Below are positions 36,499 to 48,600 of a stretch of 64,000 bases of DNA, piece after piece. Below the pieces are notes generated by a model, which saw nothing but the letters and a program-made list of their open reading frames with translations, searched no databases and was not told the DNA's origin. A program made the position numbers and the translations under genes. Where the stretch lies: contig OZ034969.1 in the NCBI GenBank assembly GCA_964030785.1, forward strand, positions 73,240,762 to 73,304,761, read 5' to 3'. Numbering within the stretch: the first letter of the stretch is position 1; each line of letters opens with the position of its first letter. This stretch comes from Siderastrea siderea (Eukaryota > Cnidaria > Anthozoa > Scleractinia > Rhizangiidae).

Positions 36499-38316
36499 AA
36501 ATGGGAAAGGATTCAAGCATGCAGCATATTTTGGTACATGACAACCTCGTCGTGTTTTGAAACTTCATTCAGTTTCAGCTCAGACAGAGCAACCATGTAC
36601 AATACTGGAACCTTCAAGTTAGCAATCGTGTAAGTTTGAGTGCTTGTGCCTAGAAGATATATCGTAGCCTATCATTTTCTTATTTTGCCGACATTTGCGT
36701 GACTTTTTGCGAATTGCCGTTATGGGAAATTTGCATACCGAGGATCGTGCAAGCAGAAGAAATTTTGATTGGCTATTTTGTTGAATGTCAATCAATCAAA
36801 AAAGTAGGCGGTAGACGTTCCGTAGAAGAATTGTATCAGTCTACTTTTCGTTTCGCCCGTCGCGCCTGAATGTTTCACCGAGCAAAACGAAAATAGGGCC
36901 TGATCGCAGGTTATTCCTTGGGCGACGCCATCACATATTCACGGCCAATATACATGATATAGCTGAAATTCGGATTAGGCTTTGCTCAGATGTCGTGTTT
37001 TTATGAAAGACAAAAACATAGATAAATTTCATTTTGCAGTTGCTATTTAAATCTTCGATCCAAGCCCAGTTTTATGATAATTGCATTGCCAGTGCCAGTG
37101 GAGCCAGTAGTTTTCTGCTTCATCAGCAATCAACACAATTGAAAGGTCCTCTTCTTTGTGGGGGGCTACTTCATTGTCACTAGCGAGTGGTTCTTTTTCA
37201 TCTGTAGCTGTCGGTGACTGAGGTGATTGATCAAGAAGCTCATAGTTCTTTTAAATAAGCTCTTTGAGACGAAGAAGATCGAAGAAGAAGAAACCGCTTG
37301 CTGTCTTCAATTTTAAACGTAGCTCGGAGGACTATCTGAAGCCCTCCCGTTGCAATTGGAGAAGGTCTATACTTTTCATCCTCTACTGTTCCATCGATAC
37401 TGCCGAACTCTACCGAACTCTAGTTGAGACACTGCTTGAGAGAGACACAAGCTTGATTGAATTTGTGTTTTTCCCCTCGGTGTATCTGTAAAACCTTGAT
37501 GGTGCAGATTTTACTTCAGTCGAATTCATGTTTAAGCAAACTGTCCGAAAATGAAACGCCCGAAATAAAACTTCCGAACTATTAACGTCCGAAATTTTTT
37601 GCAAGTAATGCGGTAACTTGTAGTAGTAGTTGGTGTCACTCTGACTGGGCAATTGTTAATTTGTACGCTTTTCTAGAAGGTTTTGATACCGTACTAACAG
37701 TAGCGAAAAAGTGATCGAGAAGAACCATCGGTTGGGACATCTGTCAAAATAATTTCGGGGGATGTTCTATACACCTATACTTGAATTATGAAGTCGCTCG
37801 TTTTTTCTTGGGTACAAAAGAAATGTTAAGCTGGAGGTCTTTACAGGATCACAAAACCGTGACGCACGCTGAATGTGTGCGTATGCAGCGCGAAATAGAT
37901 GTACATGTCCAGATGAATTTAACTTATCTAATCCCATGGGCTCCTGCTTATCCAGAATCATGTAGAATTATTGATATTGTATCTGCTGACCTTTTCATTG
38001 TAATTTTTTAGCCGAAACCAGTAAATTGGCACAGACCAGCGAATACAAAGTTTTCTTCAATTTTAATATCATTGTTTTAGTGAAAAATGTTCAAAATAAG
38101 GTTGTTGTTGAATACAACTTTGTTGCGCGATGTTGAACGAGTGGCCAAATTACCTTAATTCGACATAGTTGAGAACAAAAGAAAGGTTGAATCAACATCA
38201 TTCAAAATCATTCAACGGTGTGGCCCAGGGGCGGTCCAAGACTGAGGAAATAGACGTCTGCACCGCGCAGGTTATCAACAATGTAGAACATTGTCAGTGC
38301 ATTTTTTCAATAGTAG

Positions 38317-38370
38317 TGGTAGTAGTAATAATGATGATGGCGATGACGATGATGGTGATGATGTTAATGG

Positions 38371-38452
<82 letters not shown>
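38317..38452. repeat. (GAT)n trinucleotide microsatellite
   Basis: About 45 units of GAT/GGT with few interruptions. Reading frames across it (poly-Met, poly-Asp, poly-Ile) are artefacts. Confidence 0.97.
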
Positions 38453-38496
38453 ATACCCTTCCAGAGCAGCTCTAGAGCTGTGCCGATTGCCGAGGC

Positions 38497-38938
38497 TCCC
38501 CAATAGGTTTTTCGGGATCCGAGATTTGGCTTATTTGAAGAGCGGGATTCGGGATTTTAAAGGAAAGGGGGAGCGAGATTCGGGATTGTAATTATGAACG
38601 GGGTACGGGATTTAGCGATTTACGATGCGAGATTCGGGAAATGTTGTTGTAAAGAACCAGTATCCGGTAATGAAAAGTGAAAAATCCTTTCATTTCGACA
38701 ACACATTAGTTGCCCACATTTTCCTCGACCCTGTTACGTGCCTGTTTTGACTGTACAACTTTCCTTATCCCACCAGCTTCCACTGGTTCACCGAAGATGA
38801 GGGAAACTGGAACCTCTGTAAGGCACTTTTTAAAGCGTATCTTAGGGATCGGGATACGCCGCTTAAAATCGTCGGGATTACGGGATTGAGGGAAAATTTT
38901 GGTCGGGATGACGGAATTGAAGAACCCTGTTGGGGACC
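38497..38938. mobile_element. About 440-bp element rich in CGGGATT words
   Basis: The left end CTCCCCAATAGGTTTTTCGG is matched by the inverse of the right end, GTCCCCAACAGGGTTCTTC. The interior repeats CGGGATT, GAGATTCGGGA and CGGGATTACGGGATT on the same strand, about ten times in all. It is probably a MITE built from a short repeated word. No coding capacity. Confidence 0.6.
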
Positions 38939-40449
38939 CTCATTGCCCTGGACTGCTTTAACTCAGTGTCATGCTGCAACATGCATATCAATTTAATTGG
39001 TCAGGCTAAAGGTCATCGGGGAAACAGGTTCGAAACTAGTTCCATAGTGATAAAAATCCAATTTCTTTTTACAACATTTAGGTGCAGTCACGTATGAACA
39101 GAGAAATTTCACTGCTGTTAACTTCTGTGTGGAATTTTAGTTAATTATGCATGCTTCTGTAGGTTATTATAAGTTCAAACAGTTTTTCAAATCTTCTTAG
39201 TAACTTAACGAAGATGTGAGCCACATCGAAACAAGTTTTACAAATTAAAAAACGTCGTAATCTTTTTAAAAATCGAAATTGTCAGGAGCCCATGAAATTG
39301 TAAATTAATTGCAGCGGGATGCCGTTTTGAAAGTCAAAGAAGAATTTACTGAAAGAAACCGACTGCAAATGAAAACGTGCTTCTGTATTCTTTTTAAGAA
39401 CAGAATGTGCCTACCGCGGGCTCCGGCCGCGGGCAAATAACGTCTTACTCTTTTCACTGAGTCAGCTAAGTGACAAGCATCTTTCAATCTCGGTGTAGCA
39501 TTCATAATGTAAGAATCTCAAAGTCACTCTGATGTCACAGTATAAAGCGAAAACTGCGACCTTTAATCACTCTTGCTCTTGACTGAAAAATTCCAAGTGA
39601 AACTGATCCTGGGGAGGTTGTGAATAGGGTTATTGTTCGGCCAACTGGCTGAGTCTAGTTTGGGGAGTTAATTGTGCCAAACAAATCTTGTTTAATAAAC
39701 TAGTGTACAAGAACTAGTTTTTCTAGATCACTGTATGCTTCATCGAGTTTAGTCACTTTGCCCCTCATCGAGTTTCTTGAAGATGTTCCCGGTTTTAAAA
39801 TAATTTCGACGGATAAAAGCACGGAACGAAAGATGAAAGAACTTGCATTGGCAGCTGCTGATCACCATATCACGTATTAAGCCAAAATCCTTGAACGTGT
39901 AAAACAAATAAATCAGTAAATAAATAAAATCACTTTATTTGGGTATCGATGTGTATGGCTCTTACCCAACAAATCAGAGGAGGAATCTCTATTTTGTAGA
40001 AGACACAAGCTAACTTCAAGTTTTATAAATACGATGACATTAAAAAAGGAACCGTGCAGTGATTTCCTTAAGGTTTTGAACCAACCCCCCCCCCTCCCCC
40101 CCCCTCCACTACAAGCAGGGTCAACTGGCTGTTTTTTTTAAAAATGGCAAATATTTCTTATTGGCTTTCTGAGAGGAATAAATTGGTTAGTTAGCTGATC
40201 CTATCAAAATGTCAAGATATAAAAATTTTTATACTCGGGTAGCAGAATGCGGGTGTTCTGAAAATGTTTCAACAATACGAAGGCGTTATCAACAGGGTTG
40301 ATAGCTCATTGTCAAGTTCGAGGGCGGTGAATGATTTAAACAACAGCTAGTGATCATCATCAAACGTTTGTGACACTCCTCCCTGTTCCATTGTGCTCCA
40401 CACTTTCGCGAAGTTTCCCCTCGGTCTTTCCCTTTCGGAGTAAAAAAAC

Positions 40450-40760
40450 ATACGAAAAGACTGATCCTTACGGCAGTTAAAGAAACGAAGACATAGAAGA
40501 CGAAATACGTAAAGTAAAAAATGTATGAAGCAAAAGTTTGCCCGATATTTCGGTTTGCAAAACAAACCTTCTTCAGAGGCTACATTTTTTACTTTACGTG
40601 TTAATCGTCTTCTGTGTCTTCGTTTCTTTAACTGCCGTAAGGATCAGACGTTCCGTATATTTTTTTACTTCAAATGTTTTACTGATCCAGGTCTGGTCAC
40701 TTAAGATCCGGCAACTCTCAACGCCTTGTCGCTGTGTTCCTTCCAGTTTATAAACTTCCC
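40450..40760 (-). repeat. Head-to-head hammerhead-like repeat (copy 2 of the 1101-1320 family)
   Basis: A left arm (40450-40528) and a right arm (40584-40670) are inverted copies sharing GCAGTTAAAGAAACGAAGAC and GAAGACGA. At the centre, on the minus strand at 40544-40576, is CTGAAGAAGGTTTG...CAAACCGAAATATC, the same hammerhead-like head as at 1101. The right arm goes on through GATCCGGCAACTCTCA as in copy 1. This is the structure expected when two element ends are joined in opposite orientation. Confidence 0.75.
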
Positions 40761-41225
40761 TTTTGGCATTGCTATACTGACAGTACCCAGCTGAGGAGGG
40801 AGTGGTAGCGTGCGAGGCAACGCGAACTATGGGAACGAGATTGCGTCTGAGTGAGAATCAGTGTAGCCACACAGCTCTTCTGACGTATCCATCCAGCCTA
40901 GTCCCCAGGCGTTATCTCTTGCCCCGTAGTCCGCGCGAAGTCTCTATTCACCCTTGATTTAAAGATTTTTTTTTTTTGGTAAAGTCTTCATTTTCAGCGG
41001 TTTTACTCCTTTTTGTGTTGGCCAGACAAACAGACAGACAGCCGGTCACTGTTCTTTAAAGCCTGTAACAATGAAGCCAAAAAAAGTTAAAAAACGATAG
41101 TAGACCATGACCGGAATTAAGTTTCAAAATGAGAAGTTTATTTATTTAGCTTCGCCTAACAAGAAAACAACACATACACATAAAATTATTAGGCAGGGAG
41201 ACCACTACAGCCTAGCCAATTACAG

Positions 41226-42017
41226 ATTAGGGAAGGCACGTTTTTTCTTGGGGGGGGGGGGGGAGGGCTGGGGCCTCAGAGGGGAGGGTCATCAGTGAAA
41301 GTGAGCACCAAAAGGGGAGGGCCATACCTCATGTGAGCTATTCAAGGGAGGGTCACACATCTTTTCCAGAATTTTTTAATGAGAATTTTTGTGATGTTGC
41401 TTGCCATTTTTCTTACAGATTAAGTTTTTCTTTTCACCTACTTTGATTTAATTTGGTGCTTTATTATAGGTACTAGGTTACATTTTTACATGTATATTAT
41501 GCCATGGCACATGTATATTCTACCCTGTCGGAAATGTCGGAAATATTTGTTTTTGAGAAGCAGATTTCGCATGCTAAACAACTAAACCTTTCTGTTAAAG
41601 TAACCAACAGCAATGCCGGCTAGTCGGAGAAAGAAGCGCGTGTATTTTCCCTTAGATATTTCATGTTCAAAACTTTTATAATACTCAAATACTTCCATAT
41701 TCAAACTTCAGCTATAAAACGTAAATATCCCACAAGGATTGTTCGCATTTTCCTTGTTTCAGCACGCACACATTCAATATCGAGATATATTCATATTCAA
41801 ACACTTTGCGTTCACAAGCGAAACGTTCTGAGGTTTCTACAGCATGGAACATACCATGTTGTAGTGAGCGGAGGGTCGCGCTTTTGTCAGTCACCTAAAG
41901 GTGGGGGGTCAGGAGTTTTTTAATTAAAACGCAAGGGAGGGCCAACACTTTTTTGGGAAAAAAATACCAAAATTCCCCAGCCCTCCCCCGCCAAGAAAAA
42001 ACGTACCTTCCCTTACC
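41226..42017. mobile_element. 790-bp inverted-repeat element with AGGGAAGGCACGTTTTTTCT ends
   Basis: The left end AGGGAAGGCACGTTTTTTCT continues TGG, a poly-G run and AGGGCTGGGG. The right end is the inverse: CCCCAGCCCTCCCCCGCCAA then GAAAAAACGTACCTTCCCT. The interior has an AGGGAGGGTCA or AGGGAGGGCCA word several times and no transposase. It is a non-autonomous DNA element. Confidence 0.75.
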
Positions 42018-42089
42018 GCACGTTAAATAAAATATATAACTAATGACTAAAGCTACTAATAGGTAAAAAAAAGACGGAAGTTCAGATTG

Positions 42090-42353
42090 CTAAAAGCAGC
42101 AAGACGGCGGGCGCAGGAGAGTCCTCGCTGTGTTGCACTTGGGACAGATTGTTCTACAGGTTCTGATGTCGCCAGCGCCGTACAGATCTAGAGCCCTGTT
42201 GCAGTATTGGAGTAGTGAGCGTTCAAACGAAGCTAGAGAAATGTGATTTGTGCGTAACTCGTCAGGTAGAACATTCCATGTGCGGCACGCGCGTATGAAA
42301 AATGAGCGTTGATAAGAAACACTCGGTTCTACTTTGCTTAGGAATATAACCAC
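42090..42353 (-). pseudogene. Non-LTR retrotransposon C-terminal fragment
   Basis: The minus-strand frame reads SYQRSFFIRACRTWNVLPDE, then SLASFERSLLQYCNRALDLY and a Cys-containing tail TCRTICPKCNTARTLL. The aromatic-R-xx-WN-LP pattern followed by S-x-x-F-x-x-x-L is the C-terminal end of CR1/L2/Jockey-type reverse transcriptases. Only the last about 85 residues remain. It lies just upstream of RBM22. Confidence 0.7.
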
Positions 42354-42606
42354 TATGGCTGCACTGTCAGCCTCCCAGCTTTTGAGTACATTTCCAGAAG
42401 TATTTTTTTAAGCATGCAGTGAGTGACTCGAGCCCTTTGTCGATTTTGTTGTCACCTGAATCCATGTCCGCTGTAGATGTAACATGACTCAGATCGACTT
42501 CCATTCAAAACAGAAGAAGTCTGGCTACCTACCTCCCTGTGGTACTTCGACGGAACTCGAGCCCGCGATTTTCAAGAGTTTTTCAGCGAGGCTGTGATAT
42601 TTCAAC

Positions 42607-45600
42607 ATGGCGACCTCAAAAAGCGCGAACACGTACAATCGACAAAACTGGGAAAATTCGGTATGAAAACATATTGATTATACTTCTTTAACTTAAAATA
42701 ATGTTGTTAGATGAATAGGTTTCGCTCTTATTATGTTTTAGTCCTTGTTTGTGTCATCGATCGTTTTTGATTGAGGGACAACTTTCGTTATAACGTCTCA
42801 CGTGCTAATCAAAATTTCATCAAAACGTCTGCGTTTTTGAAAGGGTAACGATGCTAAGCTTATGCTCCTCAAAGAGTGGAGCAAGTGAACAAGTTACGCT
42901 TGTTCATTCTTGCTGTTGATTTGCCTTCGCAATATACTCATTGTGGAGGTCGTGTTTAAATAGTTGGGGATGGAATCAACAGTCTGTCGAATTGATTTGG
43001 TGGAAGTTTCCCAATATTTCCAGCGGTTTATTATTGGAGTTGTTGATAACCAGTAAGTTTTGTTTAGATTTTCAAGAATAACCTTATTTGTTTGGTTTGG
43101 TTTGGTTTTGTTTTCATGTTAGAGGAAAGAAACAGTTATAAATTTTGTACTTGGACAGAATCCAAGTGTGTACCACAAACAAGATGGAGGTGTTTCTGCC
43201 AATAATTGAGAACGGGAGTCTATATCTACATCTACATCTATTACTTGCAAAATCCTTATTAGGACAGTTATAAAAAACTATGACATCATGTTCTGCATGT
43301 TCAAAGCTGACTTAAATTGACTCAGTGAGTCGGATGTAATTATTTCAGCGGGCAAGTTGTTCTGATCATTGATCGTCCTCGGCCAAAAACTAGACTTACA
43401 CATATCACATGATGCTTGAAGTGGAATAAACTTGAGGGGGTGGGCGCGACGGGTACAAAGTTGAGGAGAATACGAAGTCTGACAGCACATGAGAGTCAAT
43501 GAGAGGGCATGAGGGTTAGAAGCCCAAACATAACCACCACAAATGTAACTCTTGCTCTCATTTGGCCTCTAACCCTCACAAACTCTCATTAACTCTCTTG
43601 TGTTTTTATTTGGAGTCACCTTCACAGGAAAAAATATGAAGATTCCAAGTTGGTTCAACATTGGTAATTATCAGAAAATAATATCCCAACAATGAGAAAT
43701 CATTGGTAAATTAACAAAAGTTGGTATCTGTTTAGAGGTAGTTGGTAGATTATTGGTAAATATAAGGAAAATAATCCAATATTGGAAATTGATTGGTTCA
43801 TTATTGGTAAACCTTGCCATTATATATACCAAGAAATACCAGCATTGGACTTTAATTGGCATTCTATTGGTAACTGTTGTCATACCCAATACCAAGAAAT
43901 ACCAATATTGGACTTTAATTGGCAAACTATTGGTAAATTTGTTACACCAAATACCTAGAAATACCAACATTGGTCTTAGATTGGCAAACTGTTGGAAAAT
44001 GTTGTTACACCAAATGCCAAAAAAATACCAATATTGGACTTAAATTGGCAAACTATTGGTAAACGTTGTTACACCAAATACCAAGAAATACCAACATTGG
44101 ACTAAAATTGGCAAAACAATCGGTAAATGTTGTTACACCAAATGCCAAGAAATACTTATATTGGACTTAAATTGGCAAACTGTTGGTAAATGTTGTTACA
44201 CCAAATGCCAAGAAATACCAATATTGGACTTAAATTGGCAAAATATTGGTAACTGAATTTATCGGGGAAGGAGACGGCAAAGTGTTGTCGCAAAAATTGT
44301 CCACAGCATAAACCTCCATTTCCTCGAAATTTCCATCTGAGTGCAAATCGAGCTCCGGATCCTTGCCAACATTATTACACAGTGACTGTTTAGCGATATC
44401 ACTAGTACTAACACGATCGTTGGGTCGCATGTGCCTCCATGCTGTCATTCGCCATGTTGCCTTCCCTTGACATTTTTCACAAGGGCAATGAACATGGGGG
44501 TCACCGTACTTTGAAATAGATATCGATGGCTTCCGAAGAATCTCGACAAAAGCATGCCGAACCAACAACATCGGCTACAACATAGTCCATGTTCTGTAGC
44601 TGTGTGTCTTGTGTTCGAACGGCGAATCGAAAGGCGAATCGAAAGTACCTGTGGTCAGCGGCAAGGTGTCGGGCCCGCAAGAGATGTTGGGAAGAGGGCG
44701 CCAAAATCGAGCGCGGGTTGCCGGGTCAGGGCGGGAAAACCTCCCGCCCTGGTGTGTAGCGTGTACAGGAGCAAAGAGTTGGAAGACATACTTGATGTTG
44801 GAAAGATTGCATTTTATTTTGTGTGTTTGTCCTCCGATTTGCTACCTTTTTGCTCTGTGCCAGAATGTCAAATTCAAAGGCAGTAGATGGTAAGTAATAA
44901 TTATATTTTAAACAAAGTTTTGCCGCACTGGCGAAGGAGCTAGCCCTTCCTGGCAACACAACGCTGATAATGATAATGTGAGTTGAACCTACACAGGCAT
45001 CAAACTTGAAAAAAAAGTTTCAGCTTGCGCTTATCTACAATTTAAGTCGTTTAGGGGGTATATTTGAACAATCTTCAGTCATGTATATATACGCAGCATG
45101 CAAAGGCAATGGATAAAATTTGAAGCGGGAAACACACAGTTAAAATTTGAAAGAGAAAGTAGGCTTATTGTGTAAAGCATCAGTGGTCAATCCCTTGCAG
45201 AAGTATATATGCTCTTCAATTTCTCAAGATCCTTTTCACAATATCTTAACAGTTTTTCAGTCAGAATAACAAACCTGACACATAGGGAAACAAACTATGA
45301 GATATTAGCAGAAAACACCATTTATAGGTATAATTTGGGTATTCACAGAAAAAAGACAAAAACAACACTGTACTTAATTTAGTAAGCTTACTCCGGATCG
45401 GAGCCTGGATTGAGATTTTGAGATCAGACCTGGAACACTGCATGTATTAAAAGTCAGTTATTGTTAATACACAGCCTGCACAGTGATGACTAGTCACCGT
45501 AGAACATTCTGTTTAAGCGTAGCAGTTAAGATTATCTATTTCTTCTTCATTCGTTATTTTTGAAACTGAAAATCTACATGAAACAGATTGGACTCCTGCA

Positions 45601-48600
45601 GATGTTCGTAAGTGACTTAACGAGCAGGATGGATATAACGAAGAAGGGGCAAATGTTTGAAGGTTTGTAGACAAATATATTTCTTTTTTACTTACTGTTT
45701 ATTTTTTTCCTAGTCTTACTCAAATAAACAATAATTTAAATAAACTCCGTTGAGACAAGTTGTGCTCATTTCAGTTACAACAGATAAAGAAATTTGCAGT
45801 TTGCTTTGAAGTCTTCAAATAAGCCATTGCCGGTGATGCAAAACCACTTTTTATAACGTCAGACCGGGCAATGCTATTTCAAGATGTTTTTACATAATTT
45901 TTTTTTTAATACAATTCATCTTCTGCAGCTGCAGAGATTTCTGGTCTAGGTCTGAAAATGATAGACAGAGTTTGTCTCAAAGAGATAGGCATACAATCTC
46001 TGGGGAAACAACTTTCAATCCTTAGCCGTGTTAAGGATTTGATAGATAAGTGCAAATCAATCTAAATGCATTCTTATTGAATATTTTGGAATGCTTGAAT
46101 AGTCATAGACATTTTATATATTTTAAACAACTGCCTTGTATAATGATGGATGGGTGCCTGGGATATCAAGGGGCCCCCACTCTGGTCGGACGGCATGAAA
46201 GCATATCAGGATTGCCTTTTTTCCAGCAACAGTGAATCCATGGAACAAACTACCTACCAATATTATAGAATAGACTACAAAGACTCTTATTTTTCTCAGA
46301 GATAGTGGAGCAGACGTGAAATTCACCTCCTGCGAGGAGATGTGAGGTAAAATCTTTTTTTCCTCTCATGGGATTAAGCAAGCCCTAACTGACTAGTTTT
46401 CTTCTTGTATTCATGTTTTGTAATTTGCACAGCACATCATTTTCATGGTATCCTGGACAAAACAATTCAGGATTGGCTATATGGGTTAAAGGATTTTTAC
46501 TTAAAAGTGCTTTTCTCAAAGATATGTACTATCCATGTAACAGTTGTCATTATTAACAACAGAAAAAAGAAAACAAATCACTGTAATTTAGCCCTTTAAG
46601 CCCTGATATAAAAATCCATATTCTCCTTACTGTTATCCATACATTTCTTATGAAACTGGTTATGAAAATTTGTCTAATATAACAAAACATCTTATCGTTG
46701 GTGATCACTCTCTTTATTCTCATCACTTGAATGTTTGAACAAGTGATGATTTAAATGCAAAGATAAACTTCATTTTTTTCACTGTTAGTGCTTAAAGGGT
46801 TAACACACAAGATAGGTTCTCAATAAGGCATGAATCTTCTAATGGATGAAGTTTGATACCAGGCTTTCTCAGTCAAAATCAAATTTCTCCACCCCGGGCA
46901 GCTGTTAACGATAAAAATCTTAACCATTTCTGCCTCAAATCCCCACCCTTTGCCCGCACCCCCTCCCCATGGGATTTACATTGATAGGTGCATAAACTGT
47001 AGGCGGCAACATCTTTTGATAATTTGATTCAATAGCTGTTCCAAATTCAGTCACAGCTGAGACCAGCAACCTCCCTTAAACCCTTCGCTGGCCAGTGGCA
47101 ATGCGAAAAGCAAAATAACATTAAAAGACAAACAAGACATGACCCCTCAACAAAGAAGGCTGTACAATGAAAAGTAAGTAATTAAGACAAACCAGTACAG
47201 CATTGACTAAGAGTGCACTGCATAATTGAATTACAGTAACATAATTATGATGAAGAGGTTTATTAAGAAGCAAGAAAGATAGAAATACTGTACAAATTTA
47301 TGTATTTATCCCCAGTGCACGTTTTTGTAGAAGGGGGCTTAATTAACAAAGGGAGGGGGATTATTAAATATTTCGAAGTCACACTATCATGCTTATACAA
47401 AGGAAATGTATGTAGATCTAGATAATGATCCAGTTTAACAAAAAAACATAGAAGCTTAAATACATGCGTAGCAGGTGGACTTGTTAATGATGACTTCTTT
47501 TTTTAGAGTCAAGCTCATCAGATCAGAGTGCTCAAAGAGGTGGCCATGCAGGGAACACCAAAGTTTATTTCAAGGGCAATGAGAAAAACAGCCTTATTCT
47601 TTCAGAGTTGGTTCTGCACATAGAACCACAGGCAGCCATAGAAGAGATTGGATTTGACAAAAGTAGGTTACCTGTCTCGCCATTATTGTGGATTAAACAG
47701 TTTTTGCATTTTTTGTATTCTTGAAGGTTGACCTAATTGAGAGCTTGTACCTTTACCCCCACTTTTACAGCTGTAGTATAATCTCTTGACTTATCAAGTT
47801 ACCTCTCATTTTAAAGGTGCAATTAGAAGTCATATACTACAATGGGCTTTCGAGAAGAATCGAAGAATTTCTGATGGTTACAACTTTGAGGTGAGCTACC
47901 GTATTTACCCGTGTATAAGTCGACCTTTCAGAACCTAAAAATCGGTCTAAAAAATCGCCCTCGACTTATACATGGGTCAAAAATTGAGAGCCATTAGCAC
48001 CAGTTCAATTACGTCTTCACAATTAGCATAACAATTGTCTTTATTTGTTAACAAACATCTAATAAATGACAGTACAGGTTACGATGTCATTTCGTTTGGT
48101 GACTTGTGTCTTAAAATGTTAGGAGATGAAGTTGAAATGCATACTCCTCAGAATAAGATGTCTGAAGCACAAGTGAGTAATTCAGTCAACCATATTTTAA
48201 CTACCAGTAAATGATGCAGTTTAAGTGATACCATTAGTTTCTTTTCATCAGGTCCATTTGCCTCCGGCAAAGCGAGCTCGCAAAGGTGGTAACTCAAGCT
48301 CAGATGGTGTGTTTACAAAAAAAAGTTAATAGATATGCTGGCATGACTGTCTCAGCTTTATGTTTAGTCTTCTTTGTACAAATGTTAAGTCATCTAGGCA
48401 TCACAGCTCAGTTGTAAGTGTACATACATTCATCAAAACCATAAACCGGCCATGAATTCAAACGTTGATACCTTTTTGTTGTAGAAATTTGTCAAAGGGA
48501 GAAGAGGGGAAGCATGACAACAAGATATGCACAGTTGCCATGGAACACTTGTAACCATCATAGCAAATTTTACAAAATTGTTAGCCCTTTTTTTTGCAGT

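Larger units (their letters stand above)
32747..37610. mobile_element. Possible 4.9-kb inverted-repeat element containing nested elements
   Basis: CATTACTTGCAAAAATTTCG (32747 on) followed by GACG is inverted at 37586-37610 as CGTCCGAAATTTTTTGCAAG followed by TAATG. Inside, a second inverted pair, TGGGTAACCTGCGATCAGGCC near 32860 and GGCCTGATCGCAGGTTATTCC near 36900, points the same way. Three other elements lie between. It may be one composite insertion or two unrelated copies of a repeat; no transposase survives. Confidence 0.45.
32331..42606. other. Repeat-dominated intergenic block between MAT2 and RBM22
   Basis: MAT2 and RBM22 point away from each other across this 10.3 kb. I found no host gene. 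It is packed with inverted-repeat elements (32747-37610, 33296-34528, 34855-36012, 36363-36498, 38497-38938, 41226-42017), a GAT microsatellite, a hammerhead-like repeat at 40450-40760 and a retroelement fragment at 42090-42353. The remaining stretches (about 37620-38290 and 38950-40430) show nothing I can identify. Confidence 0.7.

Noticed and set aside
38169..38591. 140-residue frame with long Met runs, and Asp/Ile runs in other frames
   Set aside because: Translation of the (GAT)n microsatellite at 38317-38452.
43753..44256. 96- and 66-residue frames in a repeating pattern
   Set aside because: Each repeats every 21 residues, the 63-bp minisatellite of the transposon end.
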